Positions 13,667 to 21,590 of a stretch of 27,588 nucleotides of DNA are shown here, in pieces. The DNA is taken from assembly GCA_947364395.1 (NCBI GenBank), contig CANASS010000027.1:1-27588 (forward strand). Direction: 5' to 3'. Position numbers and translations under genes: made by a program. The notes beneath the pieces were generated by a model. It did not search any database. It worked only from the letters and a program-made list of their open reading frames with translations, and was not told the DNA's origin. The DNA is from an uncultured bacterium. Lineage in GTDB: Bacteria > Bacillota > Clostridia > Oscillospirales > Oscillospiraceae. Each line of letters opens with the position of its first letter. Position 1 is the stretch's first letter.

Positions 13667-14810
13667 CCTTGTTCTCTCCCCTCTCCCCGGCCTGAGCGGG
13701 TTCGCTCTCCCCCTCGTCGGCCTTCGTCTCCTCACCCCTGTCATGGGGCCCGTTGGGCAAAAACACTCTCCAGGCAATCCCTGCCGCCGCGCACATGGCC
13801 AGCAGGAACACCATGGCCTTTACCGCGCCGCTGGCGGTGAGCACCACGGCGGACAGCCCCAGAATGGCGGAGATCACATACAGCACCCCCACCGCCTGCT
13901 TCTGGGAAAAGCCCATGTCGATGAGCCGGTGGTGGACATGCCCCCGGTCGGGCTGCATGGGGCTCTGCCCGTGGGACACCCGCCGCACCACGGCGAAGCA
14001 CACGTCGAAAATAGGCAGGCCCAGCATGAGGAAGGGCACCACAAAGGAGATAATGGTGTACTGCTTGAACATCCCCTCCACCGACACCGTGGCCATGATG
14101 AAGCCCAAGAAGGTGGACCCGGTGTCCCCCATGAAGATCTTGGCCGGGTTAAAGTTGTAAGGCAGAAAACCGATACAGGCCCCGGCCAGGGCCGCCATCA
14201 TAATGGCCACGTCCAGCTCGCTCTCTCTGAACCGCAGGGCGATAATCAGCATGGTAGCCGCGCTGATGGTGGACACGCCGCAGGCCAATCCGTCCAGCCC
14301 GTCAATCAGGTTGACGGCGTTGGTGATGGCCACAATCCAGATCACCGTTACCGGATAGCTCAGCCAGCCCAGCATCCAAACCGGGTCAGGGCTGAAAATG
14401 TTGGGATTGGACAGCACCTCAATGCGGTTGCCCGCCATGACGGCGATAAGGGCGGCCGCAACCTGCACCAAAAACTTTGGCTTGGCGGGCAGGGCATACT
14501 TGTCGTCCAGCATGCCCAGCACCACGATAATCACCGCCCCCAGCAACATTCCCTGCTTCTCCGTATTCAACGGAACAAACAGCAGAATGGCGGTCATAAA
14601 GCCCAAGAAAATAGCCAGTCCACCCATCCGAGGGATGGGGTGGTCGTGCATCCTCCGGCCATCCTTGGGCACGTCCACCGCCCCAACCTTCACCGACAGC
14701 GCTTTCACCAACGGTGTTGCGGCCAGAGACACCGCCGCCGCCAGCCCCAATGCCAGCAACACCGTCCAGATGTCTTGGGACGCCATGATTTTACTCAGAT
14801 TGTTCAACAA
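13659..14810 (-). CDS. WecA/TagO-like undecaprenyl-phosphate GlcNAc-1-phosphate transferase
   Basis: This 383-residue polytopic membrane enzyme of the MraY/WecA family would load GlcNAc-1-phosphate on undecaprenyl phosphate to begin teichoic-acid or related glycan synthesis. About ten hydrophobic segments are visible. Conserved motifs are the DDKYALPAKPK region, NAVNLIDGLDG, KIFMGDTGSTFLGF and the cytoplasmic HVHHR motif, which distinguishes WecA/TagO from MraY. The C-terminal tail (about 358-383) is charged and probably disordered. It starts at a TTG with AAGGAG seven bases upstream. It is followed with an 8-base overlap by wecB, and trpS lies just upstream after a 39-base gap. The exact sugar acceptor product is inferred. 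Confidence 0.92.
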   Translation of the reverse strand: MLNNLSKIMASQDIWTVLLALGLAAAVSLAATPLVKALSVKVGAVDVPKDGRRMHDHPIPRMGGLAIFLGFMTAILLFVPLNTEKQGMLLGAVIIVVLGMLDDKYALPAKPKFLVQVAAALIAVMAGNRIEVLSNPNIFSPDPVWMLGWLSYPVTVIWIVAITNAVNLIDGLDGLACGVSTISAATMLIIALRFRESELDVAIMMAALAGACIGFLPYNFNPAKIFMGDTGSTFLGFIMATVSVEGMFKQYTIISFVVPFLMLGLPIFDVCFAVVRRVSHGQSPMQPDRGHVHHRLIDMGFSQKQAVGVLYVISAILGLSAVVLTASGAVKAMVFLLAMCAAAGIAWRVFLPNGPHDRGEETKADEGESEPAQAGERGENKDG

Positions 14811-14849
14811 AAATTCGCTCCTTTTCCCCGGGGTCTCTCTCTTTCCCGC

Positions 14850-15851
14850 TTACCGGGGCAGGAAGCCCACCTTTTTATACACCTTGCGCAGGGTCTTATT
14901 GGCGATGTACTCCGCCTTCTCCGCCCCGGCCCGGTAGACGCCCTCCAGGTACGCCTTGTCGGCGAGCAGACGTTCGGTTTCCTCCCGGATGGGGCGCAGA
15001 GTCTCCACCACCGCCTCGCCCACGGCGGGCTTGAAGGCGCCGTAGCCCTTACCGTCGAACTCCCGCTCAATCTCCTCGTAGCTCTTACCGGTGGCGGAAG
15101 CGTAAATCTGCATCAGGTTGGACACGCCGGGCTTAGCTGTCGGGTCATAGCGCACACAGTGCTCGGTGTCGCTGTCGGTCACCGCCCGCTTGAACTTCCG
15201 GGCGATGTCCTCCGGCTTCTCCATCAGGAACACACAGCCCTCGGGCTGGGACTTGCTCATCTTGCTGTCCGGGGTAGACAGGCTCATGATCCGAGCCCCC
15301 ACCTTGGCGATATAGGGCTCGGGGACCTTGAACACCTCGCCGTACACCCCGTTGAAGCGGTTGGCGATGTCCCGGCAGATCTCCACATGCTGCTTTTGGT
15401 CCTCTCCCACCGGGACAAAATCCGGCTGGTAGAGCAGGATATCCGCCGCCATCAGCACCGGGTAGGTAAACAGGCCCGCGTTGATGTTGTCGGCATTGCG
15501 GGCGGACTTGTCCTTGAACTGGGTCATGCGGGACAGTTCACCGAACATGGTGTAGCAGTCCAGCACCCAGGCCAGCTGGCTGTGGGCAGAGACGTGGGAC
15601 TGGATAAACAGCACGCACTTTTCTGGGTTCAGCCCGCAGGCAATGTACTGGGCAATGAGGGTAAGCACCCGCTTGCGCAGCTGGGCTGGGTCCTGGCGGA
15701 CGGTGATGGTGTGCAGGTCTGCCAGGAAGAAATAGCAGTCGAACTCGTCAATCATCTCCGGCCAGTGGCACAGGGGGCCCAGGTAGTTGCCGATGTGCAG
15801 TTCCCCACTGGGCTGGATGCCGGAGAGCATCACTTTTTTGTTGTTTTCCAT
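14850..15851 (-). CDS. trpS: Tryptophanyl-tRNA synthetase
   Basis: This 333-residue class I synthetase charges tRNA-Trp. The HIGH-type motif is H19-IGN22, and the KMSKS loop is intact at 197-201. Other family segments are LSGIQPSGELHIGN and ADIL(L)YQPDFVPVGEDQ. The length is normal for bacterial TrpRS. It lies 14 bases after rsfS on the same strand, so it is probably expressed as part of the nadD-lcp-rsfS-trpS run. I see no T-box leader upstream, so it does not seem to be regulated by uncharged tRNA here. Confidence 0.97.
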   Translation of the reverse strand: MENNKKVMLSGIQPSGELHIGNYLGPLCHWPEMIDEFDCYFFLADLHTITVRQDPAQLRKRVLTLIAQYIACGLNPEKCVLFIQSHVSAHSQLAWVLDCYTMFGELSRMTQFKDKSARNADNINAGLFTYPVLMAADILLYQPDFVPVGEDQKQHVEICRDIANRFNGVYGEVFKVPEPYIAKVGARIMSLSTPDSKMSKSQPEGCVFLMEKPEDIARKFKRAVTDSDTEHCVRYDPTAKPGVSNLMQIYASATGKSYEEIEREFDGKGYGAFKPAVGEAVVETLRPIREETERLLADKAYLEGVYRAGAEKAEYIANKTLRKVYKKVGFLPR

Positions 15852-15865
15852 GTCAATTCACAACC

Positions 15866-16234
15866 TTACTCGGCTTGCGCCGTCAGATATTCGGAGACAT
15901 CCACCGCCTCGGCGTCCGACCACAGCCGCTCCAGGCCATAGAACTCCCGGCCCTCGTCGGTGAAGATGTGGACCACCACGCTGGAGTAATCCATCAGAGT
16001 CCACTGTCCGCCCCGGTGGCCCTCGATGTGATGTGGCTCCTCTCCCGCCTTGGACATGGCCTCCTCCACCGCGTCGGCCAACGCCCGCACCTGGGTGTTG
16101 GAACTGCCGCTGCAAATGATGAAATAGTCCGCCAGGGTGGTCTGATCGGCGGTGCGCAGCACCTTCAGGTCCTTGCCCTTTTTGTCGTCCAGGGCCTTGA
16201 CGATAATAGCGATCATTTCCTTTTCGTTCAGCAT
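15866..16234 (-). CDS. rsfS: Ribosomal silencing factor RsfS (YbeB/Iojap)
   Basis: This 122-residue protein of the RsfS family binds ribosomal protein L14 (uL14) and prevents subunit joining when nutrients are low. It contains TTLADYFIICSGSSNTQVRALAD, then HIEGHRGGQWTLMDYSSVVVHIF, and ends FYGLERLWSDAEAVD, all hallmark segments. The ATG at 16234 (MLNEKEM) is chosen because AAAGGAG lies at good spacing; an in-frame start 24 bases upstream lacks one. It is in the usual position after nadD/yqeK and the LCP gene, separated from the latter by 94 bases that hold an inverted repeat (16269-16317). Confidence 0.95.
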   Translation of the reverse strand: MLNEKEMIAIIVKALDDKKGKDLKVLRTADQTTLADYFIICSGSSNTQVRALADAVEEAMSKAGEEPHHIEGHRGGQWTLMDYSSVVVHIFTDEGREFYGLERLWSDAEAVDVSEYLTAQAE

Positions 16235-16268
16235 GAAATACTCTCCTTTTGTTGTCACGCTGGGCTTG

Positions 16269-16317
16269 GGCGCATGGACGGGCCGCTTTTACTCCGCTCC
16301 AAACTCCTCCATGCGCC
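16269..16317 (-). other. Inverted repeat in the lcp-rsfS gap
   Basis: GGCGCATGGA at 16269-16278 is repeated in inverted form at 16308-16317, with a 29-base loop. There is no T-run next to it on the minus strand. It may form a stem in the intercistronic RNA that affects stability or relative expression. Confidence 0.5.
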
Positions 16318-16328
16318 TGTCCTCACGC

Positions 16329-17840
16329 TTATTCTGTGGTCTCGCCCCAGTCGATGGGGCCCGCGTCCGAGGTTGGCGTGGGCTGGGGCTCCGGCTCCAC
16401 GGCGGCGGTGGCCGGAGGCTGGCTCGCCGGGGGCTGGGTGGCTGGGGGCGGCGTGTCTGCCGTTCCGCTGGGCTGGGGTTCGGTGACCGCCGGGCCGCTG
16501 GGCTGAGGCTGTCCGCTCTCCAGCGGCTCGCTCTCGGCGGGCTGACCGCTCTCGGTGGGCCCGCCGCTCTCCACAGGCTCGGACTCCTCGGGCTCCGGGG
16601 TGTCTTTCACCGGCGGGACCGCCGCCCTGGGGTCGGCCAGCCGCCCGGTGGACGAACGCAGTGAGCCGTCCTTGTTGCCGGAGATCAGGTCCAGCTGGCG
16701 GATAGTCACCTGCTCCACAAATGGGTTCAGCTTCTCATTGATGACGGTCAACAGCTCGCTCTGGTTGGGATAGACATAGGTATTCAAAAAACCGTAATAG
16801 GGCATAGTGGTGAACTCCACGTCGTCCACCTGAAGCCCGCCCAGCACCGCCGACTTGGCAAACCAAAACATGTTTTCCACCAACAGATTGCTCTCCACCC
16901 GGCTGTTGAACAGGTCAATGAGCTGGCCGATGCGGGTGATGTTGCCGATCTGAAGGGTCTGCTTAAGCACCGCCTTCAAAAAGTCGTGCTGCACCCGCAG
17001 GCGGCACAGGTCACTGCCATCCCCGCCGCCGGGAACAACCACTCCGTTCACCTTTCCGTTGTGCCGCCAGCGGACGATCTGCATAGCGTCGTTACCGTCG
17101 ATCTTCCGATAGCCTTTCTCCTGGTAGATGTTCAGGTCTTGGTAGGGGTCGTAGTATTCCATATGGTAGGGGTTGTCAAACCAGACGCCGCCGATGGCGT
17201 CTACCATCTCCCCCACCAGCTCCCAGTCTATCTCCACATAGTAATCCGGCGTAAATCCCACCAGCTCGGACACCTCCCGGAGCAGAGCCTCCCGGCCCTT
17301 CTCGTTACCCCCGTAAAGGTTAGAGACAGCGTTCAGGCGGGTATAGATGGAGCCGCTGCGCACGTTGACCAGCGTGTCTCGGGGCAGGGACATGACAGTG
17401 GCCTTTTGGTTGGTCACGTCATAGGTGGCGACCATCATGGTATCGGTGCTCCCGGAGGCAATATCCTTGCCCACCACAAAAAAGGTGAAGATATCCTCGC
17501 TCTTTCGAGCCCCGCCCACCTTGGGCTGGACCGCGTCGAAGTCCAGGGTCTCCTCGGGGCTGGGGTCCGCGTCCGGGTCGGCGGATTCGACCGCCTGATT
17601 GGTTTCGCCGGGCGGCGGAGGCAGGGTGGGCTTCTTGAACAGGCGGACATACAGCGTCACCGCCGCCGCCGCAAGAACCATAATCACCGCCGCCACGATC
17701 ATGATGACCATGATGCGCTTTTCTCTCTTTTTCTGGGCCTGGGCCGGAGTCAGGACCGGCTTTGTCTTTTTCTCCAGCCGTTTTCCCGGGCCAGTCCGCC
17801 CAGGCCCCTGCTGATGCGCGTTGTTGAACTGATCGCTCAT
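16329..17840 (-). CDS. LCP (LytR-CpsA-Psr) family glycopolymer transferase
   Basis: LCP enzymes move undecaprenyl-linked glycopolymers onto peptidoglycan at the outer face of the membrane. The 503-residue protein has a cytoplasmic basic N-terminus (about 1-45), one membrane segment (about 46-65), and an LCP domain. Conserved parts are TDTMMVATYD, VMSLPRDTLVNV, RLNAVSNLYGG, VEIDWELVGEMVDAIGGV and YRKIDGNDAMQIVRWRHN. The last 90 residues or so are rich in Pro, Glu, Ser and Gly, a probable wall-spanning tail. The ATG at 17840 (MSDQFNN) has GGGAAGGGAAG upstream and overlaps the preceding stop by four bases. With wecA and wecB nearby, a wall-glycan role is likely. Confidence 0.93.
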   Translation of the reverse strand: MSDQFNNAHQQGPGRTGPGKRLEKKTKPVLTPAQAQKKREKRIMVIMIVAAVIMVLAAAAVTLYVRLFKKPTLPPPPGETNQAVESADPDADPSPEETLDFDAVQPKVGGARKSEDIFTFFVVGKDIASGSTDTMMVATYDVTNQKATVMSLPRDTLVNVRSGSIYTRLNAVSNLYGGNEKGREALLREVSELVGFTPDYYVEIDWELVGEMVDAIGGVWFDNPYHMEYYDPYQDLNIYQEKGYRKIDGNDAMQIVRWRHNGKVNGVVVPGGGDGSDLCRLRVQHDFLKAVLKQTLQIGNITRIGQLIDLFNSRVESNLLVENMFWFAKSAVLGGLQVDDVEFTTMPYYGFLNTYVYPNQSELLTVINEKLNPFVEQVTIRQLDLISGNKDGSLRSSTGRLADPRAAVPPVKDTPEPEESEPVESGGPTESGQPAESEPLESGQPQPSGPAVTEPQPSGTADTPPPATQPPASQPPATAAVEPEPQPTPTSDAGPIDWGETTE

Positions 17841-19033
17841 GCTTGACTTCCCTTCCCGTAACATTCGTAGGCCGCTCTGGTGTCGTGGTGGAGTTCCTTG
17901 TTCCGCTGAACCATCTCCTGGACGGACAGGGAAGCGCCCATGCCCACCGCGCCGTCCAGATCAGTATACGCCAAACGGCGCAGCTCCCCCACCTCGGGAA
18001 ACGCCCGGCAGGGCTCCATGTAATCGGCCACGTACAAAATCTTTTCCTCCAGACTCATACCGGCCCGGGCGGTGGTGTGGTAAAAGATGGCGTCGTAGAT
18101 GCCGTCAAAGCCAAAGATGTATTTAGCCAGGGCCGCCCCGCTCTTGGAGTGGAGCAGCTTGTCGGTGGCCCGCTCCAGCGGGGACAGCGCGATGCCGTAC
18201 CGTTCGCAGATCTCCAGATGCTGCTGCTCGGTGAAATACTTGGTGCAGTCGTGGAGGATGGCCGCCCGGCGCATCCACTCCTCGTCCGCCCCCCAGCGCC
18301 GCGCCAGCCGGGCCGCCTCCTCCTCGCAGCCCCGGATGTGGGCCAGCCGCTTGGCGTACACCATGGAATAGGACACGCACCGCAGGTCCTCCAGGCTGAG
18401 CCCCTTCATATCGGCCCGGGTCCCGTATAGTTTTTCCCGTAAAATGTAACCGTACACCGCTTCCGGCAAAAATTCCCGGCCTTTTCCCTGGGCCAGCAGC
18501 TCCCGCAGCCGGGTAGACGAGATGTCCACAAGTCCCGGTATGGAGATGGTGGCAATCTTCGCGTGAAATTTCCGGCTCAGAAACTCCCGCTGAGGGGCAA
18601 ACATCTCCTCGCCGTCCGCCTCAGTCCGTCCAAAGGCGCACACCCCCGCCAGGGCCAGGATCTTCTCCGGCTCCGCCCACAGGTGGAGGGTGAGAAACAT
18701 ATCCGTCCCCATGAGCAGCCACAGCTCGTCCCCCGGCCAGCGCGCCGCGGCCTCCTCCAGGGTGTCGGCGGTATAGCTCTTACCCTCCCGGTGGAGCTCG
18801 GTGTCCCACACCTCGGTGGAGGCGGGCATGAGCAGCTGGTCTGCGGCAATGCGGGTCATCTCCAGCCGCTGGGCCCGGTCGGGGCTGCCGGGGGCCAGAT
18901 CCTTGTGGGGCGGAACGCCCGCCGGAATAAACACCAGCCTGTCCAGCTCCAGCGCGGCCATCGCCGCCTTTGCCGCCGCCAGGTGCCCCAGATGGGGGGG
19001 ATTGAAGCTGCCGCCGTAAATGCCGATTTTCAA
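17837..19033 (-). CDS. nadD: Fusion of nicotinate-nucleotide adenylyltransferase (NadD) and YqeK-type HD phosphohydrolase
   Basis: This 398-residue protein joins two enzymes that are usually neighbours. Residues 1 to about 200 form NadD, which makes deamido-NAD from NaMN and ATP: MKIGIYGGSFNPPHLGH carries the nucleotidyltransferase GxFxPxHxGH signature, and DISSTRLR is the second motif. Residues about 215-398 form a YqeK-like HD domain with the metal-binding HD pair at 261-262 (ILHDCTKY), RLAHIRG upstream and YVADYMEP downstream; YqeK hydrolyses diadenosine tetraphosphate. I choose a TTG start at 19033, where NadD normally begins, preceded by GAGAGGGTGG; an upstream GTG abuts that site too closely. 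It overlaps the LCP gene by four bases. Confidence 0.93.
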   Translation of the reverse strand: MKIGIYGGSFNPPHLGHLAAAKAAMAALELDRLVFIPAGVPPHKDLAPGSPDRAQRLEMTRIAADQLLMPASTEVWDTELHREGKSYTADTLEEAAARWPGDELWLLMGTDMFLTLHLWAEPEKILALAGVCAFGRTEADGEEMFAPQREFLSRKFHAKIATISIPGLVDISSTRLRELLAQGKGREFLPEAVYGYILREKLYGTRADMKGLSLEDLRCVSYSMVYAKRLAHIRGCEEEAARLARRWGADEEWMRRAAILHDCTKYFTEQQHLEICERYGIALSPLERATDKLLHSKSGAALAKYIFGFDGIYDAIFYHTTARAGMSLEEKILYVADYMEPCRAFPEVGELRRLAYTDLDGAVGMGASLSVQEMVQRNKELHHDTRAAYECYGKGSQA

Positions 19034-19067
19034 TGGGACCACCCTCTCAAAAAAGTTTAGGGGATGC

Positions 19068-19373
19068 CTATTTCACCAGCTGGATTCTCTTGTCCCGGGG
19101 CTTGCTGTGGGTCTCTCTGTACAATACGAATTTGGTTCCGATCACCTGCACCACCTGGCTCCGGGTGGCCCGGGCCAGCTCCTCCGCTCCCTCCCGGGGG
19201 GACAGGGGGCTGTTCTCCAGCACCTTGCCCTTGATGAGCTCCCGGGCCTCCAGGGCGTCGTCCGCCTGTTTTGTCAGGTTGGGGCCGATGCCGTCCTTGC
19301 CGATGTGGACGATGGCGTCCAGCTCATTGGCCAGTCCCCGCAGCTGGGCGCGCTGTTTGCTTGTCAGGTCCAT
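19068..19373 (-). CDS. yhbY: YhbY-family (CRM domain) RNA-binding protein
   Basis: This 101-residue protein is the typical length for YhbY, a small CRM-domain protein that binds pre-50S ribosomal particles. It starts MDLTSKQRAQLRGLANELDA, with VHIGKDGIGPNLTKQADDAL and LIKGKVLEN as the conserved core, and GTKFVLYRETHS near the end. The ATG at 19373 lies within the C-terminal coding part of the zinc-ribbon gene (10-base overlap), so translation is likely coupled. It precedes the NadD fusion by 34 bases, the usual clostridial order. Confidence 0.94.
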   Translation of the reverse strand: MDLTSKQRAQLRGLANELDAIVHIGKDGIGPNLTKQADDALEARELIKGKVLENSPLSPREGAEELARATRSQVVQVIGTKFVLYRETHSKPRDKRIQLVK

Positions 19374-19702
19374 GGGTCCTCTCTCCGTTTCTTTTTGGTT
19401 TCCTGTGGGGCCTTGACGGACTGTTCCCGCTCCTGCCGGGCCCTTTCGCTGTAGTAGGCCAAATCCGCCCCGAACCTTCGGTCGGATTCCTCCGCCAGCC
19501 GCAGCTTTTCCCAGTATTCCCGGGCCCCCATACGGGTAAACGCCTCCAGGTCCATCCAGCTCTCCAGATAGCCGCAGGTCAGGCACAGGCAGCGTTCCAC
19601 CGGCAGGGGACCACGCAGTCCAACACTGAACTGGCTGTCTACCGACGGCACAGTGATGATATCCCGCCCGCCGCACTTGGGACAGACCCCGCTGTTCTTC
19701 AT
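19364..19702 (-). CDS. Small zinc-ribbon protein of unknown function
   Basis: This 112-residue protein has two CxxC pairs (CPKCGG near residue 7 and CLTCGY near residue 40), spaced as in a single zinc ribbon, followed by a helical, charged C-terminal part (EYWEKLRLAEESDRRFG and a basic tail). I do not recognise a named family. Overlaps of 4 bases with rdgB upstream and 10 bases with yhbY downstream make translational coupling likely. The role is unknown; RNA or ribosome association is a guess from its neighbours. Confidence 0.78.
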   Translation of the reverse strand: MKNSGVCPKCGGRDIITVPSVDSQFSVGLRGPLPVERCLCLTCGYLESWMDLEAFTRMGAREYWEKLRLAEESDRRFGADLAYYSERARQEREQSVKAPQETKKKRREDPWT

Positions 19703-20286
19703 TTTAAATAGTCCTCCAGCTTTGCCTGGAACGCCTTCAGCGCCAGCCCCCGGTGGGAGATGGCGTTTTTTTCTTCAGCGCTGAGCTGGGCGAAGGTCTT
19801 TTTCAGCTTGGGCAGGAAGAACACCGGGTCGTAGCCGAAGCCCCCCTCCCCCATGGGCGCGAAAGCGATGGTACCGGGGCACTCTCCCCGGGCGGTGAGC
19901 ACGCCGCCATCGGGGAAGCAGCAGGTGATAACGGACACAAACTTGGCCGTCCGGGGCTGGCCCGCGGGCATGGAGGCCAGCAGCAGGCGGTACCGCCCCG
20001 CGTCGTCCAGGCCCTCGCCGCCGTACCGGGCGGAATACACGCCGGGGGCCCCGTTCAGCGCGTCCACGCACAGGCCGGAGTCGTCGGCGATGGCGGGCAG
20101 GCCGGAGGCCTCCATGACGGCTTTCGCCTTGAGCATGGAGTTCTCCTCAAAGGTGGTCCCCGTCTCCTCCACGTCCACGTCGATCCCCACATCCGCCTGG
20201 AGGCATACCTCCACTTCCATGCCGGACAAAATCTCGTTCATCTCTTTGAGCTTTTTCTCATTTTTACTGGCCAATACCAATTTCAT
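19699..20286 (-). CDS. rdgB: XTP/dITP pyrophosphatase (RdgB/HAM1)
   Basis: This 195-residue house-cleaning enzyme hydrolyses non-canonical purine nucleoside triphosphates (XTP, ITP, dITP) to monophosphates. It begins MKLVLASKNEKKLKEM, with the substrate-binding TFEENSMLKAKA, the ADDSGLCVDALNGAPGVYSARY segment, GFGYDPVFF, and the conserved SHRGLALKAF end. The length is normal. It overlaps the zinc-ribbon gene by four bases. A GGGGG lies nine bases before the ATG, and a TATAAT-type promoter is visible upstream. Confidence 0.96.
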   Translation of the reverse strand: MKLVLASKNEKKLKEMNEILSGMEVEVCLQADVGIDVDVEETGTTFEENSMLKAKAVMEASGLPAIADDSGLCVDALNGAPGVYSARYGGEGLDDAGRYRLLLASMPAGQPRTAKFVSVITCCFPDGGVLTARGECPGTIAFAPMGEGGFGYDPVFFLPKLKKTFAQLSAEEKNAISHRGLALKAFQAKLEDYLK

Positions 20287-20319
20287 CCAGATAAACCCCC
20301 ATTCTCATCCATTCTTTTT

Positions 20320-20352
20320 ATTATATCTTAACCGGCCCTCAAATTCGTTACA
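20320..20352 (-). promoter_or_regulatory. Promoter region of rdgB; overlapping TATAAT and TGTAACGAA-type elements
   Basis: On the minus strand a TATAAT (20320-20325) lies 34 bases before the rdgB ATG but has no good -35 at 17 bases. TGTAACGAA (20344-20352) is followed after 16 bases by GATATA (20322-20327). TGTAAC resembles the -35 element of ECF sigma factors such as B. subtilis SigX. A near match with 14-base spacing lies at 27374-27402. TTACA and TGTAA also form a short inverted pair here. Confidence 0.4.
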
Positions 20353-20367
20353 GGAGTGTAAATATTA

Positions 20368-21234
20368 TCAGAGAAGGGCCTCGGTGAAGGCGGCGGCGTC
20401 AAAGGGCTGGAGGTCGTCCACACCCTCCCCCACTCCGGCGAACTTCACAGGCACGCCCAGCTCCTTGGCGATGGCCACCACAATGCCGCCCTTGGCGGTG
20501 CCGTCCAGCTTGGTGAGCACAATGCCGGTGACCCCCGCCACCTTGGAGAACTCCTTGGCCTGGATAAGGCCGTTCTGCCCGGTGGTGGCGTCCAGCACCA
20601 GCAGGGTCTCCCGGCTGGAATTGGGGCACTCCCGCTCAATGATGCGGCTGATCTTGTTCAGCTCGTTCATCAGATTGGCCTTGTTTTGCAGCCGTCCGGC
20701 GGTGTCCACCAGCACCACGTCGCTCTTTCTGGCCCGGGCGGCGGACAGGGCATCGTACACCACGGCGGCGGGGTCCGCCCCCTCGTGCTGCTTGACGATG
20801 TCCACCCCCGCCCGGTCGGACCAGATGGTGAGCTGCTCGGCGGCGGCGGCCCGGAAGGTGTCCCCGGCGCACAGCAGCACCTTTTTGCCCTCCCGCTTCC
20901 AGCGGGCGGCCAGCTTGCCGATGGAGGTGGTTTTGCCCACCCCGTTGACGCCGATGAACAGCACAATGGCGGGGGTGCTGCTCATGTCCACCGACAGGTC
21001 GCCGATGGACAGGTATTCGGCCAGAATATCCCGCATACACTGGCGGGCGCCCTCGGTATCCTTGATCTTCCGCGCCTTGCAGCGGCTTTTCAGCTCCTCC
21101 ACCGCCTCCATGGTGGTCTCGGCTCCCAGGTCGGCCATCACCAGGGACTCCTCCAGCTCCTCGTAAAAGTCGTCGTCCAGCTGGGAGAAGCCGTTGAAAA
21201 TACCAATCTTCTTGATTTTGTCAAAAAAGCCCAT
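20368..21234 (-). CDS. ftsY: Signal recognition particle receptor FtsY
   Basis: This 288-residue SRP GTPase docks SRP-ribosome complexes at the membrane. The G-loop is GVNGVGKTTS (residues 95-104), with DTAGRLQNKANLM and TKLDGTAKGG later. The protein begins directly at the helical N domain (MGFFDKIKKIG), so the acidic A domain of E. coli FtsY is absent, as usual in Firmicutes. The ATG at 21234 has AAAGGA at good spacing; a TTG two codons upstream is too close to it. Its coding start lies against the stop of the zinc-ribbon gene, which follows smc. Confidence 0.96.
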   Translation of the reverse strand: MGFFDKIKKIGIFNGFSQLDDDFYEELEESLVMADLGAETTMEAVEELKSRCKARKIKDTEGARQCMRDILAEYLSIGDLSVDMSSTPAIVLFIGVNGVGKTTSIGKLAARWKREGKKVLLCAGDTFRAAAAEQLTIWSDRAGVDIVKQHEGADPAAVVYDALSAARARKSDVVLVDTAGRLQNKANLMNELNKISRIIERECPNSSRETLLVLDATTGQNGLIQAKEFSKVAGVTGIVLTKLDGTAKGGIVVAIAKELGVPVKFAGVGEGVDDLQPFDAAAFTEALL

Positions 21235-21236
21235 AG

Positions 21237-21590
21237 TCAACTTCCTTTATATGAAATGTTTGGGTTTTTCGCCCCGCAGAGGGGGCACTTGGGGTCGTCC
21301 AGGTCGTGGACATGGCCGCAGGCGGGGCAGGTGGTCTGGGCGATGTGGTCCCCGCCGTCCCAGCCCCCGCTCTCCGAAGGCGCTTCCCTTCCCTCCGGCA
21401 CGTCGCACGCGTAGAACTCCAGCTTCCGGCAGCTGGGACAGCCCCAAATCTCCGCATACAGCTCGTCCGCCGGCAGGTTGGGTATGCCGTAGGCAATGAC
21501 GCCGTGGCGCAGGTCCAGCAGGTTTTCCCGCCGGAGGAATTTCATCTCAGTGCCGCAGTTCCCACAGCGCTTGGGCACGAACCCGGTCAT
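21237..21590 (-). CDS. Multi-zinc-ribbon protein of unknown function
   Basis: This 117-residue protein carries four CxxC pairs (CGNCG near residue 9, CPSC near 51, CPAC near 88, CPLC near 102), enough for two zinc ribbons. Between them is a WDGGDHIAQT segment and no membrane region. I do not recognise a named family. The four-base ATGA overlap with smc upstream and the short gap to ftsY downstream show it belongs to that operon. A nucleic-acid or protein-binding role is plausible from the zinc ribbons but is inference. Confidence 0.82.
   Translation of the reverse strand: MTGFVPKRCGNCGTEMKFLRRENLLDLRHGVIAYGIPNLPADELYAEIWGCPSCRKLEFYACDVPEGREAPSESGGWDGGDHIAQTTCPACGHVHDLDDPKCPLCGAKNPNISYKGS

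Noticed and set aside
15852..15865. T-box or tryptophan attenuator for trpS
   Set aside because: Only 14 bases separate trpS from rsfS, leaving no room for a leader.
13362..15941. Very long plus-strand open frame antisense to wecB, the WecA-like gene and trpS
   Set aside because: It mirrors genes with clear motifs on the other strand, has low-complexity His/Gly/Gln-rich translation and no ribosome binding site; long antisense frames are expected from GC-rich codon bias.
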